From positions 62,001-126,000 of the forward strand of contig JAVKTQ010000002.1 of the NCBI GenBank assembly GCA_031460455.1: a stretch of DNA of 64,000 nucleotides. Direction: 5' to 3'. This document shows positions 34,899-45,109 of this stretch, piece by piece. Each line of letters starts with the position of its first letter. Positions within the stretch are counted from its first letter, which is position 1. Below the pieces are notes generated by a model that saw only the letters and a program-made list of their open reading frames with translations, was not told the DNA's origin and searched no databases. The DNA comes from Sporomusaceae bacterium (lineage in GTDB: Bacteria > Bacillota > Negativicutes > Sporomusales > UBA7701). A program made the position numbers and the translations under genes.

Positions 34899-35462
34899 AT
34901 GTTTTGCGACAATGCCGAAATCAAGCGGCAGACGGCGGCGGCGGCCGATGAACTGCTCAGCGCGGCCGCTCTAAAGCCTGGTCAGATACTGGTGGTCGGC
35001 TGCAGCACCAGCGAGGTGCGGGGCGCGAGGATCGGTTCGTCGGGCTCCGAAGAGGTGGCGGCGGTTATTCTCGCCGCTCTCCGGGGGAGCTGCCGGGCCA
35101 AGGACGTGTATCTCGCCGTCCAGTGCTGCGAGCATCTCAACCGGGCGCTGGTCGTCGAACGGCCGGTGGCCGAACGCTATGGCCTGGAGGAGGTCGGCGT
35201 CGTACCTGTGCCTAAAGCGGGCGGGGCGCTTGCAGCCCGGGCGATGCGCGAATTTACCGCGCCGGTGGTCGTGGAAACCATCGAGGCTCACGCCGGACTC
35301 GATATCGGCGCGACGCTGATCGGCATGCACATCAAAAGGGTGGCGGTGCCGGTTCGCCTGGAGCAGAAGGTTATCGGCCAGGCGACGGTGACGGCGGCCC
35401 GCTACCGGCCCAAGCTCATCGGCGGCGTGCGAGCGGTTTACGAGTTGCCGCCCTGTTACTGA
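34899..35462 (+). CDS. ywlG: YwlG family protein (DUF436)
   Basis: This 187-residue protein is in the conserved position between rpiB and glyA. It shows VVGCSTSEVRGARIGSSGS and AVQCCEHLNRALV, typical of the DUF436 family, with several conserved cysteines. The function is unknown. Length and motif content match the family. Confidence 0.88.
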   Translation: MFCDNAEIKRQTAAAADELLSAAALKPGQILVVGCSTSEVRGARIGSSGSEEVAAVILAALRGSCRAKDVYLAVQCCEHLNRALVVERPVAERYGLEEVGVVPVPKAGGALAARAMREFTAPVVVETIEAHAGLDIGATLIGMHIKRVAVPVRLEQKVIGQATVTAARYRPKLIGGVRAVYELPPCY

Positions 35463-35513
35463 AGATGACCTGCTTTTCGCAGCATTAATGATAGTATTTT
35501 TAGGAGGGAACCC

Positions 35514-36758
35514 ATGAATATTCTTGCCAGAATCGATCCGGAATTGGCGCGGGCCATCGACCTTGAGCGTAAGCGCCAGCAGAGCAAAATCGAGCTGATC
35601 GCATCGGAGAACTTCGTTTCCAAAGCGGTGCTGCAGGCTCAGGGCTCGGTGCTGACCAACAAGTACGCCGAGGGGTATCCGGGACACCGCTATTACGGCG
35701 GGTGCGAGTTCGTGGATATCGCCGAGAATCTCGCCATCGAACGGGCCAAGGCGCTTTTCGGGGCGGAGCACGCCAACGTCCAGCCGCATTCCGGCGCGCA
35801 GGCCAATACGGCGGTGTATTTTGCCTTTCTGCAGCCCGGCGACACCATCCTGGGCATGAACCTGGCCCACGGCGGGCATCTGACCCACGGCAGCCCGGTC
35901 AATATTTCCGGCAAGTATTTCAAGATCGTTCCCTACGGGGTAGACGAAGTCAGTCACCGCATAAACTACGACGAGGTGCGGCGTCTGGCGATGGAGCACC
36001 GGCCGAAGATGCTGGTGGCCGGCGCGAGCGCCTATTCGCGGATCATCGATTTCGAGCGCATGGGAGCCATCGCCCGCGAGTGCGGGGCGATGTTCATGGT
36101 CGATATGGCCCATATCGCCGGCCTGGTCGCGGCCGGACTGCACCCCACCCCCGTTCCCCACGCCGACATCGTCACGACGACTACCCATAAAACGCTGCGC
36201 GGGCCGCGGGGCGGCCTTATCCTCTGCAAGGCCGAATATGCCAAGGCGATCGACAAGGCCGTATTCCCCGGCATACAGGGCGGACCGCTGATGCACGTTG
36301 TCGCCGCCAAGGCCGTGGCGCTTAAAGAGGCGATGGGTGAGGAGTTTCAGGCGTACCAGGCCCAGATTATCAAGAACGCCAAGGTGCTGGCCGAAAAACT
36401 GGTGGCTGAAGGCTTCGCCATTGTGTCGGGCGGGACTGACAACCACCTGATGCTCGTCGACGTGAGAAACCAGCGTCTGACCGGCAAGGTGGCCGAAAAG
36501 CTGCTCGACGAGATCGGGGTAACGGTGAACAAGAACGCCATCCCCTTCGATCCTGAAAGCCCGTTCGTCACGAGCGGCATCCGCATCGGCACGCCGGCGG
36601 TAACGTCGCGCGGCATGCAGGAGGACGCCATGCTTGTTATCGGCGAGATTATCGCCATGGTTCTTAATAATCCGGAAGACTCGATGGTGAAGACCAGGGC
36701 GGCCGGCATGGTCGCCAAGCTGACCAAGAATTATCCCTTGTACGCCGACCTGGGCTAG
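35514..36758 (+). CDS. glyA: Serine hydroxymethyltransferase
   Basis: GlyA converts serine and tetrahydrofolate to glycine and methylene-THF. This 414-residue protein has ASENFVS near the N-terminus, YPGHRYYGG, and the PLP lysine in [23 protein letters not shown] precedes the ATG. The glyA-upp neighbourhood supplies one-carbon units and uracil salvage. Confidence 0.97.
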   Translation: MNILARIDPELARAIDLERKRQQSKIELIASENFVSKAVLQAQGSVLTNKYAEGYPGHRYYGGCEFVDIAENLAIERAKALFGAEHANVQPHSGAQANTAVYFAFLQPGDTILGMNLAHGGHLTHGSPVNISGKYFKIVPYGVDEVSHRINYDEVRRLAMEHRPKMLVAGASAYSRIIDFERMGAIARECGAMFMVDMAHIAGLVAAGLHPTPVPHADIVTTTTHKTLRGPRGGLILCKAEYAKAIDKAVFPGIQGGPLMHVVAAKAVALKEAMGEEFQAYQAQIIKNAKVLAEKLVAEGFAIVSGGTDNHLMLVDVRNQRLTGKVAEKLLDEIGVTVNKNAIPFDPESPFVTSGIRIGTPAVTSRGMQEDAMLVIGEIIAMVLNNPEDSMVKTRAAGMVAKLTKNYPLYADLG

Positions 36759-36801
36759 GGGAAAGGCCTGGGAGGAAATACAACGACGGGAGAGTGTGGA
36801 C

Positions 36802-37428
36802 ATGCAGGTTCGAATCATCGATCATCCCCTTATTCAGCACAAACTTACGCTGATCCGCGACATAAGAACCGGCCCGAAGGAGTTTCGCGAGCTTCTCGAG
36901 GAGATCGCCATGCTGATGGCCTACGAAATCACCCGCAACCTGCCGCTGGAGGAAACGGTCATCGAGACGCCGGTTGCGCAGTGCCGCTGCAAGGTGCTGT
37001 GCGGCAAGAAGCTCGGCGTCGTGCCTATCCTGCGGGCGGGGCTCGGCATGGTGAGCGGCGTCGTCCGCCTCATCCCGGCGGCGAAGGTCGGCCATATCGG
37101 CGTTTACCGCGACCCCGCGACCCTGAAGCCTGTAGAATACTACTGCAAGCTGCCTACCGACGTGGAAGACCGGGAGATCGTCGTCATCGACCCGATGCTG
37201 GCGACGGGCGGTTCGGCGGCCGCGGCCATCGACATGATCAAGAAGCGGGGCGCCCGGAGCATCAAGCTGATGTGTCTCGTGGCAGCTCCCGAGGGTGTGC
37301 TGCACGTGAACGAACAGCATCCGGACGTGGAGATATACACCGCGTCGGTGGACGAGCGGCTCAACGACCATGGCTATATCGTGCCCGGCCTCGGCGACGC
37401 CGGCGACCGGATTTTCGGAACGAAATAA
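36802..37428 (+). CDS. upp: Uracil phosphoribosyltransferase
   Basis: Upp forms UMP from uracil and PRPP. This 208-residue protein has the PRPP loop [18 protein letters not shown] and the uracil-binding C-terminus [17 protein letters not shown]. The ATG at 36802 was preferred; a GTG six bases upstream is also in frame. It ends the glyA operon before a strong terminator. Confidence 0.97.
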   Translation: MQVRIIDHPLIQHKLTLIRDIRTGPKEFRELLEEIAMLMAYEITRNLPLEETVIETPVAQCRCKVLCGKKLGVVPILRAGLGMVSGVVRLIPAAKVGHIGVYRDPATLKPVEYYCKLPTDVEDREIVVIDPMLATGGSAAAAIDMIKKRGARSIKLMCLVAAPEGVLHVNEQHPDVEIYTASVDERLNDHGYIVPGLGDAGDRIFGTK

Positions 37429-37437
37429 GGATATGAA

Positions 37438-37467
37438 AAGGCCCCGGGCGACTGCGCCCGGGGCTTT
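37438..37467. terminator. Bidirectional terminator between upp and an aminotransferase gene
   Basis: AAGGCCCCGGGCG and CGCCCGGGGCTTT form a 12- to 13-bp stem with an ACTG loop. The T run on each strand suits the convergent genes. Confidence 0.85.
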
Positions 37468-37481
37468 ATCGTCTCGGTTTG

Positions 37482-38660
37482 CTAGGCAAATTTGACGGCG
37501 CGTTTGTTGCCGCCCAGTGCCTTGTTCATCGCGTCGCAGGCGGCGACGATCGTCTCCTCGCTACGCAGGTAGCACAGGCGGACGTGGCCTTCGCCCCGTT
37601 TGCCGAAGAAAGCGCCGGGGGTCAAAGCGACGCCGGCCCGCTCGAGCACGAAGCGCGCAAACTCTTTGCTGGTCATGCCGGTGCCGCTGATGTCGGGGAA
37701 GGCGTAGATCGCGCCGGCGGGGGTGGCGCAGGCAACGCCGGGGATGTCGTTCAGCTTGCCGACCATCAGGTCGCGCAGGGAGCGGTAGTAAGCCTGCCGT
37801 TCGTCCATGAGGCGGCGCTCGGTGGCGAGGGCGGCGATGCCGGCGTGCTGGATGAAGGGCGGCAGGCAGGTGTAGACGGTGTTGAACATCAGGCCCATCT
37901 TGGCGATCAGTTCGGCCGGGCCGATCGCGTAGCCCAGCCGCCAGCCTGACATGGAGTGGCCCTTGGAGAAGCCGCTGAGGATAATGGTCCGCTCGCGGCA
38001 CTGGTCGGCGAAGCTCGGCGAGAAGTGGCGGCCTTCGTAGATGTTTTCGGCGTAGATCTCGTCGCTCAGGAGATAGAGGTCGTGCTTGGCGGCCACGGCG
38101 GCCACGTCGCGGATTTCCGCCTCGCTCATGACGGCGCCGGTCGGATTGCCGGGGGTATTGATGATTATCAGGCGGGTTTTGGGGGTTATGCGGGCCTCGA
38201 GGTCGCCGGCGTCGAGGCGGAAGCCCTCGCGGAGCGGCACGGTCACCTGCTTGACGCCAGTGTAGCTTGTGACGGCCTCGTAGGTCGGGAAATAAGGGTC
38301 GGGGGTTATGATCTCGTCGCCGGGGTTGGCGACGCAGCGGATGACGAAGTCGATAATGCTGTTGGCCGGCATGGTTACTATCTGGTTGAGATCGGGAGCG
38401 AAGCCAAGCTTGCCGGCGGTGTACTCGCGGATGGCCTGACGCAGCGGCTCGATGCCGCTGGAGGCGACATATTTTGTATGGCCCTGGTCGAGGGCCTGCT
38501 TGGTCGCTGCGATGACGTGGGGGTAGGCGTCGAAATCGGAGTCGCCCACTTCGAAGCGGTGGATTGTTCGGCCGGTGGCGGCGAGCGCGTTGGCGATCTC
38601 AAGGATTTCGAGCATCGGTTGGCCGACGAGGCCGGCGGTGAGGTCGGATAGACGTTTCAT
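37482..38660 (-). CDS. Class I/II pyridoxal-phosphate aminotransferase
   Basis: This 392-residue fold-type I enzyme has the PLP lysine in LSGFSKGHSMSGWRLGY, the NPTG motif in INTPGNPTGAV, and the substrate arginine near the C-terminus (VRLCYLR). It resembles the aspartate/aromatic aminotransferase group; substrate choice is not predictable. The ATG at 38660 matches the usual family start (MKRLSDLT), although an upstream ATG 12 bases earlier is possible. It is a single gene on the minus strand. Confidence 0.9.
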   Translation of the reverse strand: MKRLSDLTAGLVGQPMLEILEIANALAATGRTIHRFEVGDSDFDAYPHVIAATKQALDQGHTKYVASSGIEPLRQAIREYTAGKLGFAPDLNQIVTMPANSIIDFVIRCVANPGDEIITPDPYFPTYEAVTSYTGVKQVTVPLREGFRLDAGDLEARITPKTRLIIINTPGNPTGAVMSEAEIRDVAAVAAKHDLYLLSDEIYAENIYEGRHFSPSFADQCRERTIILSGFSKGHSMSGWRLGYAIGPAELIAKMGLMFNTVYTCLPPFIQHAGIAALATERRLMDERQAYYRSLRDLMVGKLNDIPGVACATPAGAIYAFPDISGTGMTSKEFARFVLERAGVALTPGAFFGKRGEGHVRLCYLRSEETIVAACDAMNKALGGNKRAVKFA

Positions 38661-38708
38661 GATTGGCACCATCCTCTGTGTAAATACAATCGGACTATAC
38701 AGAAAGAC

Positions 38709-38737
38709 ATTATACCCCACTTTGCCCGTTGGCGCAA
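38709..38737 (-). promoter_or_regulatory. Sigma-A promoter of the aminotransferase gene
   Basis: On the minus strand TTGCGC, 17 bases, TATAAT. The same hexamers and spacing occur in the rpmE promoter. The leader is about 45 bases. Confidence 0.7.
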
Positions 38738-38844
38738 CCCCCGAGGGGGATTATTATCGATTTAACCAGTGTAACCACGATCATAGCTTGTTCCATCATA
38801 TGAATAGTGTCGGCGGGCGTGTTTATCCGCCGGCGCGGGTATTG

Positions 38845-39359
<515 letters not shown>

Positions 39360-39366
39360 CAGAGCC

Positions 39367-39400
39367 AAAAGCGTCGGGTGGTTGCCTGGCGCTTTTTCTT
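39367..39400 (+). terminator. Terminator after the YhcH-family gene
   Basis: AAAAGCG pairs with CGCTTTT across a 16-base loop, followed by T-rich DNA. Confidence 0.55.
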
Positions 39401-39470
39401 GTCGCCAGGGAAGGGTATACCGGCTCGTCGGCATAATATATAAATATCGACGCGGACGGAGGCGATATTG

Positions 39471-40247
39471 ATGGCGGGAAGTCTGGATGAGGTCGCGGCG
39501 GCGTGGCGAAGCGCAAAGTTCCCGGTGGTTTTCACTGGGGCGGGGATGAGCACCGAATCGGGGCTGCCCGACTTTCGCTCTGCCAAGGGGCTGTGGAAGC
39601 TGCGGCCGGAGAGCCTGGCGACGATGGCGGCGCTCAGTCGCGAACCGGGCGAGTTTTATTTCTTCTACCAGTGGCGTATCGCCCGACTGTGGGAGGCGGC
39701 GCCCAATACCGGCCACGAGGCGCTGGCCGCACTGGCGGCCGCTGGTTTCGTAAAACGGCTGATAACCCAGAACGTCGACGGCCTTCATCAACGAGCCGGC
39801 AGCGAAGCGGTCGAGCTGCACGGCACGCTGCGGACGGTCAGCTGCCTGCGGTGCGGGGCAGGATACGACAGCCGGGCGTTGCTGCCGGCGACGCTCGGCT
39901 GGGAGGAAGACTACCGGGCCGGACGGTACCGTCCGGGCGGGGAATGCGCCTGCACCGCCTGTGGCGGCGGCCTGCGGCCCGATGTTGTGCTGTTCGGTGA
40001 GTCATTGCCCGCCGATGCCTGGGGGGCTGCTGAGCGCGCCAGCCGGGCGGCCGATTTTTACGTGGTCGTCGGCTCGTCACTGGCGGTGGGGCCGGCCAAC
40101 CTGTGTCCCGAGTTCGCGCTGGCGAGCGGGGCACGGCTGATCATCATAAACCAGGAGGCCACGCATCTCGACAGCCGGGCGGAGTGGGTCTTCCGCAACA
40201 CGGCCGCCGGGGTTTTGGCGGCGCTGCGGGAAAGGATTATCGGCTGA
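39471..40247 (+). CDS. Sirtuin NAD-dependent protein deacylase
   Basis: This 258-residue sirtuin has GAGMSTESGLPDFRS, QNVDGLHQRAG, the catalytic histidine in VELHGTL and two cysteine pairs (CLRCG and CTACGG) for zinc. It removes acyl groups from lysines using NAD. It lies before comEB on the same strand. No acetyl-CoA synthetase partner is in the window. GGAGGCG precedes the ATG. Confidence 0.92.
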   Translation: MAGSLDEVAAAWRSAKFPVVFTGAGMSTESGLPDFRSAKGLWKLRPESLATMAALSREPGEFYFFYQWRIARLWEAAPNTGHEALAALAAAGFVKRLITQNVDGLHQRAGSEAVELHGTLRTVSCLRCGAGYDSRALLPATLGWEEDYRAGRYRPGGECACTACGGGLRPDVVLFGESLPADAWGAAERASRAADFYVVVGSSLAVGPANLCPEFALASGARLIIINQEATHLDSRAEWVFRNTAAGVLAALRERIIG

Positions 40248-40291
40248 CACGTGGAAATAGTGAAGAGAAGCGATAAGATGGGGGTGCGCGG

Positions 40292-40744
40292 ATGACGCGG
40301 CCGATGTGGGACGAGTATTTCATGGATATCACCAGGGTGGTGGCGACCAGATCCACCTGCCTCAGGCGTCAGGTTGGGGCGGTGATCGTCAAGGGCAAGC
40401 GCCTGCTGACCAGCGGCTACAACGGCGCGCCGCAGGGGCTGCCCCACTGCAGCGAGGCTGGTTGCCTGCGCGCCGCCAGGGCGATACCGTCCGGCGAGCG
40501 CCACGAGCTGTGCCGCGGCACTCATGCCGAGCAGAACGCCATCGTTCAGGCCGCCCTCTATGGCGTGGCCATTGAGGGGGCGACGCTCTACTGCACCCAT
40601 CAGCCGTGCTCGGGCTGTACCAAGATGATCATTAACGCCGGTATCAGACGGATTGTTTACCTTTTGCCGTACCCGGACGAACTGGCGATGGAGCTGCTGG
40701 CCGGCACGGATATAGAGTGTATTTGTTTTAAGGACGACAAATGA
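40292..40744 (+). CDS. comEB: dCMP deaminase / ComEB-type cytidylate deaminase
   Basis: This 150-residue zinc deaminase has the HAE motif in THAEQNAIVQA and PCSGCTK for metal binding. It probably converts dCMP to dUMP. The order upp-comEB-tagO is common in clostridia, so this gene is an ancestral marker inside the second accessory block. A further cysteine and histidine near the N-terminus (TCLRRQ, HCSEAGC) match the second zinc site of ComEB. Confidence 0.9.
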   Translation: MTRPMWDEYFMDITRVVATRSTCLRRQVGAVIVKGKRLLTSGYNGAPQGLPHCSEAGCLRAARAIPSGERHELCRGTHAEQNAIVQAALYGVAIEGATLYCTHQPCSGCTKMIINAGIRRIVYLLPYPDELAMELLAGTDIECICFKDDK

Positions 40745-40774
40745 AAAAGGCGCTGCCCTTGGGCAGCGCCTTTT
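40745..40774. terminator. Bidirectional terminator after comEB
   Basis: AAAAGGCGCTGCCC and GGGCAGCGCCTTTT are complementary with a very short loop. Both strands end in T tracts, which suits the convergent genes. Confidence 0.85.
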
Positions 40775-40787
40775 CTAATGAAATGCT

Positions 40788-41549
40788 CTATTTGCGCCGC
40801 AAAGCGTTATAAGCCTTCGCCGCCGTTCTGGCGATATAATCGCTGGCGTAAGCTTCGGGGCGGTCGGTCAAGGTGTAGACGCTGATGAGGATTTGGTCGC
40901 GGCCGTCGTCGACGATGCCGACGTCGCAGAGGAGGTTGTCGAGGGCGCCGACTTTGTGCATCACCGGGGTTTCCATGAAACGGGGAATCTCGTCGCGGAA
41001 GATGGTGTTGGCGAGCTTGTATTTCAGTTCGGCCGACTTCTGCCTGCCGAGGTAGCGGTCGCGGTAGATGTTCTCGAATACCAGCGCCATCTCGTACGGC
41101 GTGGTGACGCTGTGGTATTTGTAGCGTTTATAGGCGTCGTCGCTATGCACCTGCGTTTGGCGCAGACGGAGATCGCGCGTCACTTTCCTGAGAGCGTCGG
41201 GGCGGAGGGCGTCAATCTCGTCGAGCATCGCGCGGTAAGAGTCGTTGCCGCTGACGACGATCATGTCGTCGACATTCTCGTCATACAGCTCTTTTTTTGC
41301 CGGGCTGGCGGCGGGATATATGTACTTGTAGAGCGCCATCGCTACCACCAGCTTTGCGGTCGAGGCGGCGGGAAAAACGGCGTCCTGGTTGTAAGAGAGG
41401 GCCTTGCCGGTTTTGAGGTTTTTGGCGTAAACGCCGACCCGGCCGTCGAATTTCTTGGCGTCGCCGACGATTTCCTTGTAGGAATTTGCCGAGGCGACAG
41501 CGGTGACAAGGAGGAGAGCGGCAAGGAGAAGGGCGACTTTTCTGATCAA
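40788..41549 (-). CDS. Exported serine hydrolase of the beta-lactamase class A fold
   Basis: This 253-residue protein has a signal peptide (IRKVALLLAALLLVTAVASA) and the beta-lactamase-like domain. The nucleophile motif is PAASTAKLVVA, followed by VSGNDSY (an SxN equivalent) and HKVGALDN (a KxG motif). True beta-lactamase activity is uncertain. The start is a TTG at 41549, chosen because AGAGGTGG precedes it and the signal peptide starts there; another TTG lies 33 bases upstream. Confidence 0.82.
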   Translation of the reverse strand: MIRKVALLLAALLLVTAVASANSYKEIVGDAKKFDGRVGVYAKNLKTGKALSYNQDAVFPAASTAKLVVAMALYKYIYPAASPAKKELYDENVDDMIVVSGNDSYRAMLDEIDALRPDALRKVTRDLRLRQTQVHSDDAYKRYKYHSVTTPYEMALVFENIYRDRYLGRQKSAELKYKLANTIFRDEIPRFMETPVMHKVGALDNLLCDVGIVDDGRDQILISVYTLTDRPEAYASDYIARTAAKAYNALRRK

Positions 41550-41581
41550 TCCTACCACCTCTTGTTCGCGGGTTTGGTTCA

Positions 41582-41610
41582 ATTATAACCGACGCTGACT
41601 GGTCAGTCCA
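41582..41610 (-). promoter_or_regulatory. Sigma-A promoter and palindromic operator of the serine hydrolase gene
   Basis: On the minus strand TGGACT, 17 bases, TATAAT. The perfect palindrome GACTGGTCAGTC (41597-41608) overlaps the -35 and could bind a repressor. Confidence 0.6.
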
Positions 41611-41635
41611 TAGGTGTAAAGGACTAATTATGTCG

Positions 41636-43498
41636 CTATTTGCCGCTGAACTTCTTGAGCTTGCGCCACAGCGTCGACCGGCTCATCCCCAGCATCTTAG
41701 CCGCTTCGCCATATTTTCCGCGGGTGGCGGCGAGGGCTTTTTTTATCTCCTCGTGCTCGCTTTCCTGCACAAAAATCTGGATGCCGGATTCCTGTTCGTC
41801 GGCGAGCATTTCGGCCACCGCGCCGGCCGTGATCTTGCCCCCGCGGCAGACGACGGCTACGCGTTCGACGGTGTTCTCCAGTTCGCGGATGTTCCCGGGC
41901 CATGGGTAGCCGGCCAGAAAGGCCAACGCGTCGTCGGCGAAGGCAAGACTGCGACCGGCGGCCGCGGCATAGCGGGACAGGAAATGGCGGGCGTATAGTG
42001 GTATGTCGGCGACCCGTTCGCGCAGCGGCGGGATGCGCAGGCGAAGGACATTGAGGCGGTAGTAGAGATCGGCGCGGAAGTCATTCTGGGCAACCATCTG
42101 TTTAAGGGTGCGGTTAGTGGCGGCGATGACGCGCACATCCACGGGGATGACCTTGTCGCTGCCCAGCCGCATCACTTTTTTCTCCTGGAGGACGCGCAGC
42201 AGCTTGCCCTGGGTGGCAATGTCCATCTCGGCGATTTCGTCAAGGAAGATGGTGCCACGATGGGCGACTTCGAACAGCCCAGGACGACCTCCCTTGACGG
42301 CGCCGGTGAAAGCGCCGCCGACATAGCCGAACAGCTCGCTTTCCAGTATCTGGCTGGGGAGGGCGGCGCAGTTGACAGCCACGAAGGGCCCGCCGGCCCG
42401 CGGACTGTAATTGTGGATGCTCTGGGCAAAGACTTCTTTGCCGGTGCCGGTTTCGCCGAGGATGAGGACGGCGGACTGGGTCGCGGCAAAGTCCTGGGCC
42501 ATGCGTACTGTGTTTTCGATTACGGGCGTATTGCCGAGGACATCGTCGAAGGCGAAAGCGGCGACGTGCCCGGAGGCGTATATTTCGCGGCGGATGCGTT
42601 CTTCCATCTGCTGGATTTTGCTGACATCCTGGAAGTTGGCCACTGCCCCGGCAGCCTGGCCACTCACCATAATGGGGATTTTGTTGCAAAGAATGCGCTT
42701 GTCCTTGACGCGTAGCAGTTGGCCGAGGTCGTCGCGGCCGGTTCTGAGGACGTCGGCGAGTCTGAGTTGCGGCCAGATTTCGGCGATGGGGCGGCCGACG
42801 GCCCTTGCTTCGTCGATGCCGGTAGTGCGCTGGGCGACCGGGTTGAAGACGGTCACGCGACCGTCATGGTCGACCGATATGACGCCCTCGTAGGCGTTGT
42901 CGAGCACCGTCTTGAACAGGCCGGCCTTGACCTTTTCGAGTTTGCGGGCGTGGGCAAGGCGCTTGGCTTCCTGGGCGGCCTGGATTATCCCTTCGGCGCC
43001 GCTTTCGATGAAAACGGCCGGGAGGCTGTGACAGGCAGCGATTTTTGCAGTGATGACGCCGCCGACAACGACGTCGGCGCCGTCGGCGAAGGCACGTTGC
43101 ACGTTAGCCTCGGCCTCGAATTCGCTGCTGATGATATAATTGCGGAGGTCGACGCCGAGGATGGGCCCTAAGCAGCCGATGCCGATGACCATGGAAGGGA
43201 AGGCGACGACGGCGATCCTGCCGCCGTAGGCACGGGCTTTCTCGACGGCGCGGATGAGGTCGAAACCGGTTATCGGCACCTCGACAATGCTCACCGCGAG
43301 GCCGGCGTCGCGGATAGCCGCCGCGGTGCCGCCGCGGGTGATGATGATCTCCGCGCCGTCGGCGACCAGTTCCGTGGCGACGGTAACACCGGCGCTCAGC
43401 AGGCCGAGGCGGACGGCGACGTCGCCGTGGTCGGGGGCGAGAACCGCCCGGGCGGTGGCGAGCATGCTTTCGTCGGGAGCGAGAAAGGCGATTTTCAC
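41636..43498 (-). CDS. Sigma-54-dependent activator with PrpR N-terminal domain
   Basis: This 620-residue protein has a PrpR-type ligand domain (about residues 1-185), a PAS domain (195-300), an AAA+ domain with Walker A GETGTGKE near 348, the sigma-54 contact loop GAFTGA near 396 and Walker B in FLDEIAEMD, and a C-terminal Fis-type helix-turn-helix. PrpR domains sense organic-acid intermediates such as 2-methylcitrate. The start is taken as a GTG at 43498 with GGGAAG upstream. It is divergent from the operon below and surely regulates it. Confidence 0.93.
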   Translation of the reverse strand: MKIAFLAPDESMLATARAVLAPDHGDVAVRLGLLSAGVTVATELVADGAEIIITRGGTAAAIRDAGLAVSIVEVPITGFDLIRAVEKARAYGGRIAVVAFPSMVIGIGCLGPILGVDLRNYIISSEFEAEANVQRAFADGADVVVGGVITAKIAACHSLPAVFIESGAEGIIQAAQEAKRLAHARKLEKVKAGLFKTVLDNAYEGVISVDHDGRVTVFNPVAQRTTGIDEARAVGRPIAEIWPQLRLADVLRTGRDDLGQLLRVKDKRILCNKIPIMVSGQAAGAVANFQDVSKIQQMEERIRREIYASGHVAAFAFDDVLGNTPVIENTVRMAQDFAATQSAVLILGETGTGKEVFAQSIHNYSPRAGGPFVAVNCAALPSQILESELFGYVGGAFTGAVKGGRPGLFEVAHRGTIFLDEIAEMDIATQGKLLRVLQEKKVMRLGSDKVIPVDVRVIAATNRTLKQMVAQNDFRADLYYRLNVLRLRIPPLRERVADIPLYARHFLSRYAAAAGRSLAFADDALAFLAGYPWPGNIRELENTVERVAVVCRGGKITAGAVAEMLADEQESGIQIFVQESEHEEIKKALAATRGKYGEAAKMLGMSRSTLWRKLKKFSGK

Positions 43499-43515
43499 GG
43501 CGTCACTTCCCTGCA

Positions 43516-43553
43516 ACAATATAAGACGTTATAAAACAATATTAAGACATTGT
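43516..43553. promoter_or_regulatory. Tandem activator-binding repeats upstream of the sigma-54 promoter
   Basis: ACAATATAAGACGTT (43516-43530) and ACAATATTAAGACATT (43536-43551) are 20 bases apart, two helical turns. The second also reads as the inverted repeat ACAAT-N8-ATTGT. They lie about 56-95 bases upstream of the -24 element and directly in front of the activator gene, the usual place for an enhancer. Confidence 0.5.
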
Positions 43554-43608
43554 CGCACTGTTTGCAACGCTTGTTTCTGCGGAGCCTTTAACTAGGCCTG
43601 CCCGCTCC

Positions 43609-43624
43609 TGGCACGACACTTGCA
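43609..43624 (+). promoter_or_regulatory. Sigma-54 (-24/-12) promoter
   Basis: TGGCAC, five bases, TTGCA matches the sigma-54 consensus exactly. The predicted start is about 12 bases on, leaving about 40 bases to the transporter ATG. Confidence 0.9.
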
Positions 43625-43674
43625 TTGTATAGTGTCATTAACCTAATAATATAGAGATAATGAGGAGGGACATG

Positions 43675-45078
43675 ATGAACAAGAACCTACGCAACGGATT
43701 GATCGCGGTAGCCGTCGGGGTGATTATCTGGTTTCTGCCCGTCCCAGCCGGCTTAAAACTGCCGGCCTGGCATCTGTTCGCCATCTTTGTCGCCACTATC
43801 ATCGGTTTCATTCTTCAGCCCCTGCCGATCGGGGCCGTCGCCTTCATAAGCCTCGGTCTCGCCGGCCTGCTTGGCGTATTGAAGCCGGCCGAAATCCTCA
43901 CCGGCTTCGGCAACACCACAATGTGGTTGATTGTCTCTGCGTTCCTGTTTGCCAAAGGATTTGTTAAAACCGGTCTCGGCCGCCGCATCGCCTATAAGAT
44001 CATGGCCGCCATCGGCGACAGCTCGCTGAAGCTGGCCTACGCCATGGCGCTCAGCGACCTCGTCGTTTCGCCGGCCACACCTTCGAACACCGCTCGCGGC
44101 GGCGGCATCCTCTATCCCATCGTCCGCAGCCTGTCCTCGGCCTTCGGCTCGGAGCCGGGGGAAACCTCCCGCAAGATCGGCGCTTATCTGATGAAGAGCA
44201 CCTTCCAGTGCAATACCATCACCTCGGCGATGTTCCTGACCTCGGTCGCCCCCAACTCGCTGGTCGCGGCGCTCGCCCTGCAGACTTCGAAGGTTTCGAT
44301 CAGCTGGGGCACATGGGCGCTCGCCGGCGTGCTCCCCGGACTGATCGCGCTCGCTATCGCCCCCTATGTCATCTATAAACTCTACCCGCCGGAAATCACC
44401 AAGACACCGGAAGCCAAAGTCATCGCCAACCAGGAACTCGAGAAGATGGGTCCGACGACCTGGGGTGAAAAGGTGGTTGCCGGGACATTCATCCTCGCCC
44501 TCCTGCTCTGGAGCACCTCGTCCTTCACGAAGATCGACGCCACCGTCTCCGCGATTGTCTGTGTCGGCATCATGCTGCTTGGCCAGGCGATTGAATGGAA
44601 GGACGTCCTTGAAGAGAAAGGCGCCTGGGACACCCTCGTGTGGATGGGCGGCCTGATCAGTCTGGCCGGCGCTCTCGACAAAGTTGGCTTCATCGGCTGG
44701 TTTGCCAAGCTGATCGGCGGCTCGCTGACCGGGTTCTCCTGGGAGGCGGCTCTCGGCATCCTGCTGCTTGTTTATATGTACTCCCACTACGCTTTCGCGA
44801 GCTTGTCGGCCCACGTCACCGCGATGTACGCCGCTTTCCTGGCCGTGGCCGTCGCCGCCGGCGCGCCGCCTTTCCTGGCAGCTATGAGCCTGGGCGTCAT
44901 CTCCGCTCTGTTTGGCGGCCTGACCCACTACGCCACCGGCCCGGCGCCGATCTTCTTCGGTGCGGGCTATATTTCCCAGGGCGACTGGTGGAAGATCGGT
45001 TTCATCGTGTCGGTCATCAACCTCATCATCTTCATCGGCTTCGGCAGCATGTGGTGGAAAATCGCCGGCCTCTGGTAA
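43675..45078 (+). CDS. DASS-family (SLC13-type) anion/dicarboxylate transporter
   Basis: This 467-residue membrane protein has about eleven to twelve hydrophobic helices. DASS features include SDLVVSPATPSNTARGGGILYPIV and the later GGLTHYATGPAPIFFG, two related substrate loops with the SNT-type and T-containing motifs. Members carry citrate, malate, tartrate or succinate, often by exchange or Na+ symport. It is the first gene of the sigma-54 operon; GAGGAGGG lies before the ATG at 43675. Confidence 0.92.
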   Translation: MNKNLRNGLIAVAVGVIIWFLPVPAGLKLPAWHLFAIFVATIIGFILQPLPIGAVAFISLGLAGLLGVLKPAEILTGFGNTTMWLIVSAFLFAKGFVKTGLGRRIAYKIMAAIGDSSLKLAYAMALSDLVVSPATPSNTARGGGILYPIVRSLSSAFGSEPGETSRKIGAYLMKSTFQCNTITSAMFLTSVAPNSLVAALALQTSKVSISWGTWALAGVLPGLIALAIAPYVIYKLYPPEITKTPEAKVIANQELEKMGPTTWGEKVVAGTFILALLLWSTSSFTKIDATVSAIVCVGIMLLGQAIEWKDVLEEKGAWDTLVWMGGLISLAGALDKVGFIGWFAKLIGGSLTGFSWEAALGILLLVYMYSHYAFASLSAHVTAMYAAFLAVAVAAGAPPFLAAMSLGVISALFGGLTHYATGPAPIFFGAGYISQGDWWKIGFIVSVINLIIFIGFGSMWWKIAGLW

Positions 45079-45109
45079 CAAACGTTTGAATGAGGAGTGA
45101 TATTCCGGT

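Noticed and set aside
34971-36818. 615-codon minus-strand frame opposite ywlG and glyA
   Set aside because: It mirrors highly conserved coding sequence, has no ribosome site and its product has no recognisable fold.
40788-41549. Beta-lactam resistance gene
   Set aside because: The SxxK and KxG motifs are present, but the family includes many non-resistance serine hydrolases and the catalytic glutamate region could not be recognised.
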